The notes below the pieces were generated by a model, which was given only the letters and a program-made list of their open reading frames with translations, made no database searches and was not told where the DNA came from. A DNA stretch of 55,022 bases from an uncultured Prevotella sp. (GTDB lineage: Bacteria; Bacteroidota; Bacteroidia; Bacteroidales; Bacteroidaceae). The stretch covers positions 1 to 55,022 of the forward strand of contig CAMHDT010000002.1 in the NCBI GenBank assembly GCA_946183985.1, read 5' to 3'. Positions 7,215 through 16,908 of this stretch are shown here, one piece after another. How positions within the stretch are numbered: position 1 is the stretch's first letter; each line of letters begins with the position of its first letter. The translations under genes were made by a program, and so were the position numbers.

Positions 7215-7234
7215 CTCGGTTTGCACTACCTTTG
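7215..7234 (+). promoter_or_regulatory. Proximal promoter of the DUF5686 gene
   Basis: The -7 box is TACCTTTG at 7227-7234. The 20 bases 7215-7234 are identical to the minus-strand copy at 42689-42708. The ATG at 7244 is only 9 bases after the box. Confidence 0.65.
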
Positions 7235-7243
7235 TGGGCGGAA

Positions 7244-9310
7244 ATGAAACGGCTGCTATTAACCTTTGCAACAACCATACTTGCACTGACGGTCTTTGCC
7301 GCCAACGAGGATATGGACTCGCTGACCCTTGTTGCCAACGGGCGCACCGACTCGCTGGCCATGGAGCGCATGTTCCGCTACAGGAGCCTGCACACGGCCG
7401 ACAGCAGTACCTATTCCACCAATGTTTATGTGAAGTTCAACTACCAGACCCGGCAGCGCAACGCCGCCCTGTGGCTCGTGCCCTCGATGTATGCTATAGC
7501 CCAGGGACAGCGCTCGTTTGTGAGCGAGCAGTACTGCCGCTACACCTTCCGCGACATTGACGACTACGACATACAGCAGCAGGCCTACTGCACCACCATC
7601 CCGCACAACAGGAGCACCATGCCCACGCTGCTGAAGTTCCTCACCCCGCAACTGTACGACGAGACGCTCTATGCCGACCACATCATCTCGCCCTTCTGCC
7701 GCGACAACCGCACCTACTACCACTACGAGATGACCGAGATGGACGACAACAGGGTGAGGATTGACTTCCGCCCGCGCTTCGTGAGCAACACCCAACTGGT
7801 AAGGGGGCAGGCCATCGTAGACGCTGCCACGGGGCGCATAGACCAGGCCGAGATCAACGGCGAGTTTGACATGATTCGCTTCCGCACCCTCACCCTGCAG
7901 GGCACCCAGGGCCCCCAGGCGCTACTGCCCCGATACATACAGACCAACATCGCGTTTAAATTCATGGGCAACCACATCGACTCGCAGTTCGAGGCGGTGT
8001 TCAACTGCCCCACTACCCTGCCCGACAGCGTGAACAGCAAAGGCGACAAGGCCCTGTTCGACCGCATCAGGCCCATCGCCCTCTCGGCCGAAGAGCGCGC
8101 CATCTATGAGCAAAATGAGAGGAGTGAGAGGAGTGAGAGGAGCGACGGGAGTGAGAGGAGCGACAGCACTGGCAGGAGCGAGAAGAAACACAACTATATG
8201 AAAGAGGTGATGTGGGACATCATCGGCGAGAACCTCATACACAGCCTGAAGGCCAAGAACGACAACGGCTACATCAAACTGTCGCCCATCATCAACCCAC
8301 AGTATTTCAGTTTCAACAAGCACAAGGGCTTCTCATACAGGCTCAAACTGGGCGCTCAGTACAACTTCAACCCACAGATGGCAGCCGACTTCAAGCCGTG
8401 GGTGGGCTACAACTTCAAGTTCCACGAGTTCTACTACACCCTGCCCCTGCGCTTTACCTACAACCGGCGCCTCGACGCTCATGCCGACATCATGTGGAAA
8501 AACGACCACCACATCAGAAACAACAGCGTGATTGACCACATACGGCGACAATACGGCGACCTGCCGGAACTCGAAGACAAGCAACTGAACCTGTTCGACG
8601 ACAACCAACTCAGCCTGAAAAACAACATCCAGCCACTGTCATGGCTCGCCATCGAGGCCGGTCTCGTCTACCACTGGCGAAAGGCCGTCAACCCACAGGC
8701 CATGCGACAGTTTGGCGAACCCGACAAATACCAGTCCATGGCTCCTATGATAGGCCTCAAGGTGAGACCCTGGCAGAAAGGACCCCTCTTCTCCATCGAC
8801 TATGAGCGCGGCATCAAGACCAAGCGCACCAACACCGCCTACGAGCGCTGGGAGGCCGACATATCCATGAAGCACCGCATGAAACGCCTCCAGGCACTGA
8901 ACCTGCGCGTGGGCGGCGGTCTGTACACCCGCAAGAAAAACAACTACTTCATGGACTTTGCCAACTTCCGCGACAATAACCTGCCGGAGGGATGGGACGA
9001 CGACTGGGCCGGCAGTTTCCAGTTGCTCTCGTCGAGGCTCTACAACTCGTCGGACTACTACCTGCGCGGCAACGTGTCGTATGAATCGCCACTCCTGGCA
9101 ACCTCCATGGTGCCAGGCATCGGACGCTACGTGGAGCGCGAGTGCATCTACCTGAGCAGCCTCTCAATAGCCCACACACGCCTCTACTCCGAACTGGGCT
9201 ACGGCTTCACCTGCCGCTATTTCTCCATGGGCATCTTTGCCAGTTTCCTGGGGCTCGAATACCAGGAGACGGGCTGTAAGTTTACGTTTGAATTATTCAG
9301 AAAATGGTAA
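7244..9310 (+). CDS. DUF5686-family outer-membrane protein
   Basis: 688 residues from the ATG at 7244. A TTG at 7232 is in frame but lies inside the -7 box, so it is rejected. The N-terminus is a Sec signal peptide (KRLLLTFATTILALTVFAA). The FLTPQLYDETLY and IISPFCRDNRTYYHYEMTE region is typical of DUF5686. From about residue 340 alternating short strands suggest an outer-membrane beta-barrel, ending in ELFRKW. Unlike many family members it shows no N-terminal carboxypeptidase-regulatory-like domain. Around residues 290-315 a Ser-Glu-Arg-rich stretch is coded by 9-bp GAGAGGAGT-type repeats and may vary in length. The stop overlaps the following helicase gene by 7 bases. Molecular function unknown. 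Confidence 0.8.
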   Translation: MKRLLLTFATTILALTVFAANEDMDSLTLVANGRTDSLAMERMFRYRSLHTADSSTYSTNVYVKFNYQTRQRNAALWLVPSMYAIAQGQRSFVSEQYCRYTFRDIDDYDIQQQAYCTTIPHNRSTMPTLLKFLTPQLYDETLYADHIISPFCRDNRTYYHYEMTEMDDNRVRIDFRPRFVSNTQLVRGQAIVDAATGRIDQAEINGEFDMIRFRTLTLQGTQGPQALLPRYIQTNIAFKFMGNHIDSQFEAVFNCPTTLPDSVNSKGDKALFDRIRPIALSAEERAIYEQNERSERSERSDGSERSDSTGRSEKKHNYMKEVMWDIIGENLIHSLKAKNDNGYIKLSPIINPQYFSFNKHKGFSYRLKLGAQYNFNPQMAADFKPWVGYNFKFHEFYYTLPLRFTYNRRLDAHADIMWKNDHHIRNNSVIDHIRRQYGDLPELEDKQLNLFDDNQLSLKNNIQPLSWLAIEAGLVYHWRKAVNPQAMRQFGEPDKYQSMAPMIGLKVRPWQKGPLFSIDYERGIKTKRTNTAYERWEADISMKHRMKRLQALNLRVGGGLYTRKKNNYFMDFANFRDNNLPEGWDDDWAGSFQLLSSRLYNSSDYYLRGNVSYESPLLATSMVPGIGRYVERECIYLSSLSIAHTRLYSELGYGFTCRYFSMGIFASFLGLEYQETGCKFTFELFRKW

Positions 9311-12300
9311 AACCTCTTGTAGTATACAAAGCAAGCGCCGGCAGCGGAAAGACATTCACGCTGGCAGTGGAATACATCAAACTGCTGGTGAGCGACCCAA
9401 CGGCCTACAGACAGACACTGGCCGTGACCTTTACCAACAAGGCCACAGCCGAGATGAAACAGCGCATACTGAGCCAACTCTACGGCATCTGGCGAGGGCT
9501 GGACGACTCGAAGGCCTACAGCGACAAGGTGTGCCACGAACTGGACATCACCCCGCAGCAGGCATCGCAAAGGGCAGGCACCGCCCTGCAACTGCTGCTG
9601 CACAACTATAGTTACTTCCGCGTGGAGACCATCGACTCGTTCTTCCAGAGCGTGATGCGCAACCTGGCCCGCGAACTCGACCTCACGGCCAACCTGCGCA
9701 TAGGCCTCAACGACCAGCAGGTGGAAGAGCAGGCCGTAGACCAACTCATTGAGAGCCTCACCGCCACCGACCTGCTGCTGCAGTGGCTGCTCAAGTATAT
9801 CATGGACACCATTGGCGAAGACCGCTCGTGGAACATCATCGGGCAGATCAAGCAATTCGGCAAGACCATTTTCCGCGACTTCTACAAGCAGGAACGCAAC
9901 CGACTGGAAAAGGTGAGCAACGACAAGGACTTCTTCGACCGCTACCAGCGCCAACTGCGCCAGATGCGCGACGAGGCAAGCCAGCGCATGCACACCATAG
10001 CAGACACCTTCTTCGACACCATCAATGCTGAAGGGCTCTCCCCCGACGACTTTGCCAACAAGCGCAAGGGTGTGTGTTCCATCTTCCTCAAGATAAAAGA
10101 GGGAAAGGACTTCAACGAAGACATCCTCACCACCACGGTGCTCGATGCCAGGGGCGACCCCTCTAAATGGTATACCAAGACCAGCAAGAACGCACAACTC
10201 ATCCACACTCTGGTAGAGACGAAACTCAACAGTCTGCTGAGCCAGGCGGTGGATGAGCAGCCGCGGCAATGGAAGATCTACCAGTCGGCCACGCTCACGC
10301 TGAAACACCTGAGCCAGTTGCGCCTCCTGGGCAGCATCGAGGCCAAGGTGAACGAACTCAACAAGGAGGCCAACCGCTTCCTGCTCAGCGACACACAGCA
10401 ACTGCTACACGACCTGGTCAAGGGCAGCGACTCGCCCTTCATCTTCGAGAAGATTGGCACACAGTTGGAGCATATCATGATCGACGAGTTTCAGGACACC
10501 AGCACCGTGCAATGGCAGAACTTCAAGGCGCTGATGGAAGAGGCCATGAGCCACGAGCACACCGGCAACCTCATCGTGGGCGACGTGAAGCAGAGCATCT
10601 ACCGCTGGCGCAGCGGCGACTGGCGCTTGCTGGCCAACATCACAGACCAGTTTGACAATGCCGCACAGCGCATCGACATCAAGCCGCTCGACACCAACTA
10701 CCGCTCGTCCACCAACATCATCCGCTTCAACAATGCGTTCTTCACCGAGGCAGCCAAGATGGATGAGATTGATGCCTATGGCGATGTGCAGCAGAAATGG
10801 CCTAAGGGCAAGGCTGACTCTGGGGCCGTCAGCATACACCTGCTGCCTGCCGCCGACTACCGACAGGCCACGCTCAGCAAGGTGGTGGAGCACATAGAAA
10901 GGCTGAGGGCACAAGGCATAGCCGAGAACCAGATAGCCATCCTCGTCAGAACGAACGCACTCATACCCATGGTGGCCGACTATGTGATGGAGCAGTGCCC
11001 GGGCATCAGCATGGTGAGCGACGAGGCCTTCCGCCTTGATGCATCGCCTGCCGTACAGGTCATCATACAGGCCCTGACACTCCTCGTCCACCCCGACAAC
11101 CGCATCGCAGAGGCATTCCTGGCCAAGACCTGTTCCGGACGCATCGACGGCCCCCTGCCAGAAGCCTTTACAGAGCAGCGCGACAGTCTGCTCCGCCTCC
11201 CGCTCTATGAACTCACCGAGCAACTGTATGTCATCTTCGGCCTCCACACCATGACCGAGCAAAGCGGCTATCTCTGTGCCTTCTACGACGAGGTGGCCAA
11301 CTGTGTGAGCGAGCAGGCTGCCGACATCCATGCCTTCCTCAAGGAATGGGATGCCACCATCAGCAGCAAGACCATACAATGTCCGCAGGTCAACGGCATA
11401 CGCATCCTGTCGATACACAAGTCGAAGGGACTGGAATTCGGTCATGTCATCATACCCTTCTGCGACTGGCGCATGGAGCATTCCGACATCCTCTGGTGCC
11501 GCCCGCAGGAAGAGCCTTTCAACCAGTTGCCTCTGGCTCCCATCGACTACAGTCAAAAGGGCATGTACGGCACCATCTATGAGCACGACTACAACGAGGA
11601 GCACCAGCAGAACATGGTGGACAACCTCAACCTGCTCTACGTGGCCTTTACAAGAGCCATCGACAGCCTCTGTGTCATTGGCAAGCGCAACGCCAGGCTG
11701 TCGCGCTCAACACTCATTGAGCAGGTGTTGCCCGGCATCACGCTCGAAGGGGCTGTCCTCAGCGGCATAGAAAACACGGAAGAGCCCATTGAGTTCTCCT
11801 TCGGACAAATGCCAGGAACGCCGGAAACATCTGAGGATGGCCGAAAGGTAGAGGATGGCCAAAAGCCGGAAAAAGCCGAAACGGCCAACCCCTTCCTGCG
11901 CACCAGCACCCCCATCCCCATCGCCATCGAGGTCTATCAGCAGAAAACCGTGTTCAGGCAGAGCAACCAGAGCCGCAACTTTGCACAGGCCGACGACGAT
12001 GAGCAGGCACAGCAGAGCAACTACATACAGATGGGCAACATCCTGCACAATGTGTTTGCACACATACGCACCGCCGACGATATTGACAATGCCCTGAAGC
12101 AAATGGAACTCGACGGCATCATCTACGACCAGCACCTCACACGCCAGCGCATAGAAGACATGATTCGCAAGCGTCTGGCCCACCCCAAGGTGGCCGACTG
12201 GTTCTCACCTAAATGGACGCTCTACAACGAATGCACCATCCTGCTGCCCGACGGACAGGAGCGCCGTCCTGACCGCGTTATGACTGATGGCAGTCAGACT

Positions 12301-12453
12301 GTTGTGGTAGACTTCAAGTTCGGTTCACCACGCGACGAATATCACGACCAGGTGCGCGAGTACATGCATCTGCTCAGTCAGATGGGCCACACCCGCATAC
12401 AGGGGTTCCTGTGGTTCGTCTACAGCAATCAAATCTTCGAAGTCAATCCCTAA
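9304..12453 (+). CDS. UvrD/RecB-type helicase-nuclease, AddA-like
   Basis: 1049 residues. The P-loop ASAGSGKT is at residues 10-17, the Walker B motif IMIDEFQD is around 391-398, and UvrD-type motifs such as VGDVKQSIYRWR and NLLYVAFTRA are present. The C-terminus has a RecB-type PD-(D/E)xK nuclease signature: D990 and VVDFKFG with D1003 and K1005. With the next gene it makes a complete AddAB-like pair, expected to process double-strand breaks for RecA loading. It overlaps DUF5686 upstream by 7 bases, and only 17 bases separate its stop from the AddB-like start. Large minus-strand frames inside it are shadows. Confidence 0.92.
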   Translation: MVKPLVVYKASAGSGKTFTLAVEYIKLLVSDPTAYRQTLAVTFTNKATAEMKQRILSQLYGIWRGLDDSKAYSDKVCHELDITPQQASQRAGTALQLLLHNYSYFRVETIDSFFQSVMRNLARELDLTANLRIGLNDQQVEEQAVDQLIESLTATDLLLQWLLKYIMDTIGEDRSWNIIGQIKQFGKTIFRDFYKQERNRLEKVSNDKDFFDRYQRQLRQMRDEASQRMHTIADTFFDTINAEGLSPDDFANKRKGVCSIFLKIKEGKDFNEDILTTTVLDARGDPSKWYTKTSKNAQLIHTLVETKLNSLLSQAVDEQPRQWKIYQSATLTLKHLSQLRLLGSIEAKVNELNKEANRFLLSDTQQLLHDLVKGSDSPFIFEKIGTQLEHIMIDEFQDTSTVQWQNFKALMEEAMSHEHTGNLIVGDVKQSIYRWRSGDWRLLANITDQFDNAAQRIDIKPLDTNYRSSTNIIRFNNAFFTEAAKMDEIDAYGDVQQKWPKGKADSGAVSIHLLPAADYRQATLSKVVEHIERLRAQGIAENQIAILVRTNALIPMVADYVMEQCPGISMVSDEAFRLDASPAVQVIIQALTLLVHPDNRIAEAFLAKTCSGRIDGPLPEAFTEQRDSLLRLPLYELTEQLYVIFGLHTMTEQSGYLCAFYDEVANCVSEQAADIHAFLKEWDATISSKTIQCPQVNGIRILSIHKSKGLEFGHVIIPFCDWRMEHSDILWCRPQEEPFNQLPLAPIDYSQKGMYGTIYEHDYNEEHQQNMVDNLNLLYVAFTRAIDSLCVIGKRNARLSRSTLIEQVLPGITLEGAVLSGIENTEEPIEFSFGQMPGTPETSEDGRKVEDGQKPEKAETANPFLRTSTPIPIAIEVYQQKTVFRQSNQSRNFAQADDDEQAQQSNYIQMGNILHNVFAHIRTADDIDNALKQMELDGIIYDQHLTRQRIEDMIRKRLAHPKVADWFSPKWTLYNECTILLPDGQERRPDRVMTDGSQTVVVDFKFGSPRDEYHDQVREYMHLLSQMGHTRIQGFLWFVYSNQIFEVNP

Positions 12454-12470
12454 ACACCCAGCGCCTCATC

Positions 12471-15191
12471 ATGAAGTCCTTCCTGGAATACGTAGCAGCA
12501 GACATCCTGCAGAAATATGGCGACGACCTCTCGCGCATTGCCGTCGTCTTCCCCAACAAGCGCGCCTCCCTTTTCCTGAACAGCCACCTGGCTGCGCTGG
12601 CAGGGAAACCCGTGTGGAGCCCCAACTATATCACCATCAGCGACCTGTTCCGCCACTATAGCGACAAAACCATAGCCGACAGCATCAAGTCGATATGCGA
12701 CCTTCACAAGTCGTTTACGGCACAGACCGGCATCGACGAGCCCCTCGACCGCTTCTATGGATGGGGACAACTGCTGCTGGCCGACTTCGACGACCTGGAC
12801 AAGAACATGGCCGATGCCGACAAGGTGTTTACCAACCTGCGCGACATACATGAACTCGATGATGTGAGTTATCTCAACGAGGAACAACGCTCGGCCCTGC
12901 GACGCTTCTTCAGCAACTTCTCCGACGACCACAACACGCTGCTCAAGGAGAGGTTCCTGAAACTATGGTCGAAGATGAACGCCATCTATCATGACTTCAA
13001 CGAGCGTCTGGCAAGTCAGCAACTGGCCTATGAGGGGGCACTCTATCGCGAGGTAGCCTCAAAGAGTAATCTCGACCTGGCCTACGATGCCTACCTCTTC
13101 GTGGGCTTCAACCTGCTGCAGCCCGTAGAGCAGCACCTGTTCGCCACCATTAAGCAGCAGGGAAAGGCACACTTCTACTGGGATTTCGACCACTACTACA
13201 TGGGAAAGGGTGCCACATCGCATGAAGCCGGACACTACATCAGCCTGCATCTGGCCGACTTTCCCAACGAACTTGACATCACTAACGAGGACATCTACGC
13301 ACAATACCGGCAGCCCAAGAGCATCCGCATCATCTCGGCTACCACGGAGAACGCCCAGGCACGCTATGTGAGCCAGTGGCTGAGCACCGACGGGCGCATA
13401 GAGGCTGGTCGGAGAAGTGCCGTGGTGATGTGCAACGAAGCATTGCTGCCCACCATCATCCACAGTCTGCCCGACAAGGTTGAGAAGGTGAACATCACCA
13501 CGGGCTATCCGCTGGTGCAGTCGCCTGTGGCATCACTCATAGCAAGCCTCACCAACTTGCGCATACTGGGCTACGACCAGAAGCGGAATGCTTATCGCCG
13601 CAAATATCTCGATGCGGTGATGCGACATCCCTACATGGCCATGCTCCCACACGACGAGGCCCTGTCGCTCGTCACCGACCACACATCACCCACCCTACAA
13701 TGGCTGTGCACCGTCGTTCAGCAGATGGCCACCATCGTAGGCAGCGATGACCCGCTGGCACAGGAGAGCGTGTTCAGGGCCTACACCCTGCTGAACCGTC
13801 TGCAGGGACTGGCTGACACAGGCGACCTACAGGTTGTAGACACCACCCTGCAACGCCTCATCGCACAACTCATACAGTCCACCTCGGTGCCCTTCCACGG
13901 CGAGCCGGCAGAAGGACTACAGGTGATGGGCGTCCTTGAGACACGCAACATCGACTTCGACCATATCATCCTGCTATCGTGCAACGAGGGCAACATGCCA
14001 CGTGGTGTGAGCGACACCTCGTTCATACCCTACAGCATACGCAAGGCCTATGGGCTGACCACCATCGACCACAAGGTGGCCATCTACAGTTACTACTTCC
14101 ATCGGCTACTGCAACGTGCCAGCGATATTACCATCCTCTACAACAACAGCACCACCGACGGCAAAACGGGCGAGATGTCGCGCTTCATGCTACAGATGAT
14201 GGTGGAAGACAAGCATCACGACATCCATCTGCAGACACTCCACATGCCTGCCACCGTCAATCGACGCACACTGCCCGTAATTCAGAAGAGCAATGGCGTG
14301 AAGATACCTGCCATCCTCTCTCCCACCGCCATCAACACCTATCTGCGCTGTCCGCTCCGCTACTATTATAAATATGCCTGTAACCTGCAGGAACCCGATG
14401 AGACGGACGACGAGACGATAGACAACCGCGCCTTCGGCAATATTTTCCACGAGGCATCGCAAACCATCTACGAGCGTCTGATGGACAAGAACCACATGAT
14501 AACCAAAGAGACCATTGAGACGCTGCTTAAAAAACGCATAGACATAGAACGGGCGGTGGACGAAGCCATGCATAAAGAACTGGAGCATACCGCCATCAAC
14601 GGTCTGCAACTCATCAACCGCGAGGTGCTGATCCACTATCTGCGACAGTTGCTTGAGATAGACCGCCGCCTGGTGCCATTCACCATCATGGGACTGGAAT
14701 GCGATGTGAAAGGGCAAATGACCATCAACTCACACAAGCAGCCCATCACCATCGGCGGACGAATAGACCGTCTGGACTGCATCGTAAAAGACGGTGAGGA
14801 GCGCATACGTGTCATCGACTACAAGACTGGCGGAAAGAAACTGAAATCGCCGTTGGCCGATGTAGACGCTATCTTCAAGCAGGAAAGTCTGGCCAACCAC
14901 AGCGACTACTATCTGCAGGCTTTCCTCTATGCCATACTGGTCAAGGAGCAGCATCCGCACACTCCTGTCTCACCCGCCCTGCTGTTCATACAGCATGCTG
15001 GTGCCGACGACTACGACCCCACCCTATGCTTCGGAAAGACGCCTATTACAGATGTGACGGATGACAGTAGCAGATTCATGTCGCTACTGAGCGAGACGGT
15101 CGACGAGATGTTTAACACGGCCATTCCCTATCAGCCAACCGACGACCGCGAACGCTGTCAGACCTGTCCTTACAGACTGCTCTGCCATTAG
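12471..15191 (+). CDS. AddB-like PD-(D/E)xK nuclease with an iron-sulfur cluster motif
   Basis: 906 residues from the ATG at 12471 (MKSFLEYVAADILQ). The frame is open upstream into the previous gene, but that part is not protein-like. The C-terminal nuclease has D766 and VIDYKTGG with D783 and K785. Four cysteines are placed as in AddB: C627 (RCPLRYYYKYAC) and C896, C899 and C905 (RCQTCPYRLLCH at the very end), expected to hold a 4Fe-4S cluster. The N-terminal helicase-like half has no obvious P-loop, as in Bacteroidota AddB proteins. It works with the preceding AddA-like protein. A perfect 13-bp hairpin ends the unit. Confidence 0.88.
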   Translation: MKSFLEYVAADILQKYGDDLSRIAVVFPNKRASLFLNSHLAALAGKPVWSPNYITISDLFRHYSDKTIADSIKSICDLHKSFTAQTGIDEPLDRFYGWGQLLLADFDDLDKNMADADKVFTNLRDIHELDDVSYLNEEQRSALRRFFSNFSDDHNTLLKERFLKLWSKMNAIYHDFNERLASQQLAYEGALYREVASKSNLDLAYDAYLFVGFNLLQPVEQHLFATIKQQGKAHFYWDFDHYYMGKGATSHEAGHYISLHLADFPNELDITNEDIYAQYRQPKSIRIISATTENAQARYVSQWLSTDGRIEAGRRSAVVMCNEALLPTIIHSLPDKVEKVNITTGYPLVQSPVASLIASLTNLRILGYDQKRNAYRRKYLDAVMRHPYMAMLPHDEALSLVTDHTSPTLQWLCTVVQQMATIVGSDDPLAQESVFRAYTLLNRLQGLADTGDLQVVDTTLQRLIAQLIQSTSVPFHGEPAEGLQVMGVLETRNIDFDHIILLSCNEGNMPRGVSDTSFIPYSIRKAYGLTTIDHKVAIYSYYFHRLLQRASDITILYNNSTTDGKTGEMSRFMLQMMVEDKHHDIHLQTLHMPATVNRRTLPVIQKSNGVKIPAILSPTAINTYLRCPLRYYYKYACNLQEPDETDDETIDNRAFGNIFHEASQTIYERLMDKNHMITKETIETLLKKRIDIERAVDEAMHKELEHTAINGLQLINREVLIHYLRQLLEIDRRLVPFTIMGLECDVKGQMTINSHKQPITIGGRIDRLDCIVKDGEERIRVIDYKTGGKKLKSPLADVDAIFKQESLANHSDYYLQAFLYAILVKEQHPHTPVSPALLFIQHAGADDYDPTLCFGKTPITDVTDDSSRFMSLLSETVDEMFNTAIPYQPTDDRERCQTCPYRLLCH

Positions 15192-15198
15192 CAACAGG

Positions 15199-15245
15199 CA
15201 AGCGCTCCTGCCACAGGTCACATCAGCCTGAAGCAGGAGCGCTTG
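15199..15245. terminator. Bidirectional terminator hairpin
   Basis: CAAGCGCTCCTGC (15199-15211) and GCAGGAGCGCTTG (15233-15245) pair perfectly around a 21-base loop, between the convergent addB-like and GH43 genes. Confidence 0.7.
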
Positions 15246-15261
15246 TCGTTGTTGTATCATT

Positions 15262-16908
15262 CTAATCCTTCGTCACACGAATCCAGTCGGCCTCCACCCA
15301 GCCACGGTCGGCCTTGGCATTGCTTTCAGCAGCCACAAAACCGAACTTGGCACCTATCCATTTGCCTTCCTTCATCTGGAACTCATCGCCACAGTCGGTA
15401 AACTTCTTTCCATTGAGGCTATAGGCATACTGCAGTTTGGAGTCCTTCACCTTCATGCGCAGATAGATGTCCTCGTGGATGCCCGGACGATACTCGGTAT
15501 GGTCTTCTGCCGTGGGCTTCAGCGTGGCAATCACGTTCTCCGTCTGAGCCTTGCCCTTGTCGGCTGCCTTGCAGGTCATCTGAACGAGTTGGAACGTACT
15601 GCCCACACGTTTCACCACAAGGGCCGAATAGTCGAGTCCCATCATAATCAGACCACCGAACTGGTCGTCGGCTTTCGACGTCATACGCAGTTTGGCCGTC
15701 ACGGTAAACTCGTCGGCAGGCGTCTTCTGCAACAGCATATTGGGCACAAGCCACAGATTGGTCCATTCGGGATTCATCTTCGAGGTGTAGATGCGGAAGG
15801 TGCCAAAGGCGGTGGGCACACCGAACTTCTCGTCGTAGTTGGCCTGCCACTGCCACTGCTTGCCTATCACGGGCGCATTGAACTCGTCGCTCTCCACAGG
15901 ATTAACCACAACCGATGAGGAACTCTTCGGCTTCGTATAGGTAGTGACGGGCTCACCCTTCTTGCCCATCATGGGCCATCCCGTAGACCAGTCAACAGGG
16001 TTAAGATGGACCACACGGCCATAGGCTTCCTTGTCCTGGAAATGCACGAACCAGTCTTCGCCGTATTTCGTGTGAACCCAGCCACCCTGATGAGGGCCGT
16101 TGATATTGGTCTTCCCCTGTGCCAGCACAATCTTATGCTCATAGGGACCATAGGGCGACTTGCTGCGCATGGCAAGTTGGAAACCGGTGGGTACGCCGCC
16201 TGCCGGGCACATGATCCAATACCAGCCGTCGCGCTTATAGAACTTGGGGCCTTCGCAAGTATGATTATCATTACCATTGCCATCGAACACAATGACGGGC
16301 TGGCCAATAGGCTTCGTGCCGTCGGCCGACATCTCGCGCACCGTTAATACCGAAGCAAACTTGCTGCGCGAATTAGCCCAGCCGTTGACCATATAGCAGC
16401 GGCCGTCTTCATCCCACAGTGGTGTAGTATCGATGTAGCCCTGTCCCTTGATGACACACAGCGGCTCAGACCACTCGCCTGCAGGGTCGCTGGTCTTTAC
16501 CATATAGACACCAAAGTCTGGGTCGCCCCAGTAGATGTAGTATTCGCCGTTGTGGAAGCGGATGGACGGTGCCCATACGCCATTGCCATGCTGAGGCGTA
16601 TTGAAGTGCTCAATCAGTTCAGCGTTGCCTTCATAGAGTTTGTCTTTCAGCGCATAGTTGATAATCTCCCAGTTCACCAAGTCCTTGGAGTGCAGAATGG
16701 GCAATCCAGGAATGCACTGGAAACTGGAGGCCGTCATGTAGTAGTCTTCGCCGCTGGCTCCCACGCACACATCAGGGTCGCTATAGTCAGCATTGATCAC
16801 GGGGTTGGTGTAGGTGCCGTCGCCATTATCGGGGCTCCACACCTGCGAACGATACTGTGCCGTAGCCATCATGGGCAGCACGGCCAGCATTGCAATCATC
16901 TTCTTCAT
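15262..16908 (-). CDS. Glycoside hydrolase family 43 (beta-xylosidase/arabinofuranosidase type)
   Basis: 548 residues with a Sec signal peptide (MKKMIAMLAVLPMMATAQ). The five-blade propeller domain has the GH43 residues: catalytic base D44 in NADYSDPDV, pKa-modulating D160 in YIDTTPLWDEDG, and acid E219 in TCEGPKFYK. WAPSI (112-116) is also typical. From about residue 340 a C-terminal beta-sandwich of the type found in GH43 xylosidases follows. It probably trims xylose- or arabinose-containing oligosaccharides in the periplasm or at the cell surface. It overlaps the ATP-grasp-like gene by 4 bases (ATGA). No susC/susD pair is nearby, so it is not in a standard polysaccharide-utilisation locus. 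Exact substrate unknown. Confidence 0.92.
   Translation of the reverse strand: MKKMIAMLAVLPMMATAQYRSQVWSPDNGDGTYTNPVINADYSDPDVCVGASGEDYYMTASSFQCIPGLPILHSKDLVNWEIINYALKDKLYEGNAELIEHFNTPQHGNGVWAPSIRFHNGEYYIYWGDPDFGVYMVKTSDPAGEWSEPLCVIKGQGYIDTTPLWDEDGRCYMVNGWANSRSKFASVLTVREMSADGTKPIGQPVIVFDGNGNDNHTCEGPKFYKRDGWYWIMCPAGGVPTGFQLAMRSKSPYGPYEHKIVLAQGKTNINGPHQGGWVHTKYGEDWFVHFQDKEAYGRVVHLNPVDWSTGWPMMGKKGEPVTTYTKPKSSSSVVVNPVESDEFNAPVIGKQWQWQANYDEKFGVPTAFGTFRIYTSKMNPEWTNLWLVPNMLLQKTPADEFTVTAKLRMTSKADDQFGGLIMMGLDYSALVVKRVGSTFQLVQMTCKAADKGKAQTENVIATLKPTAEDHTEYRPGIHEDIYLRMKVKDSKLQYAYSLNGKKFTDCGDEFQMKEGKWIGAKFGFVAAESNAKADRGWVEADWIRVTKD

Noticed and set aside
9217..11604. Two minus-strand frames of about 395 codons inside the AddA-like gene
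   Set aside because: They are shadows of the strongly biased GC-rich coding strand; the plus frame has all the helicase motifs.
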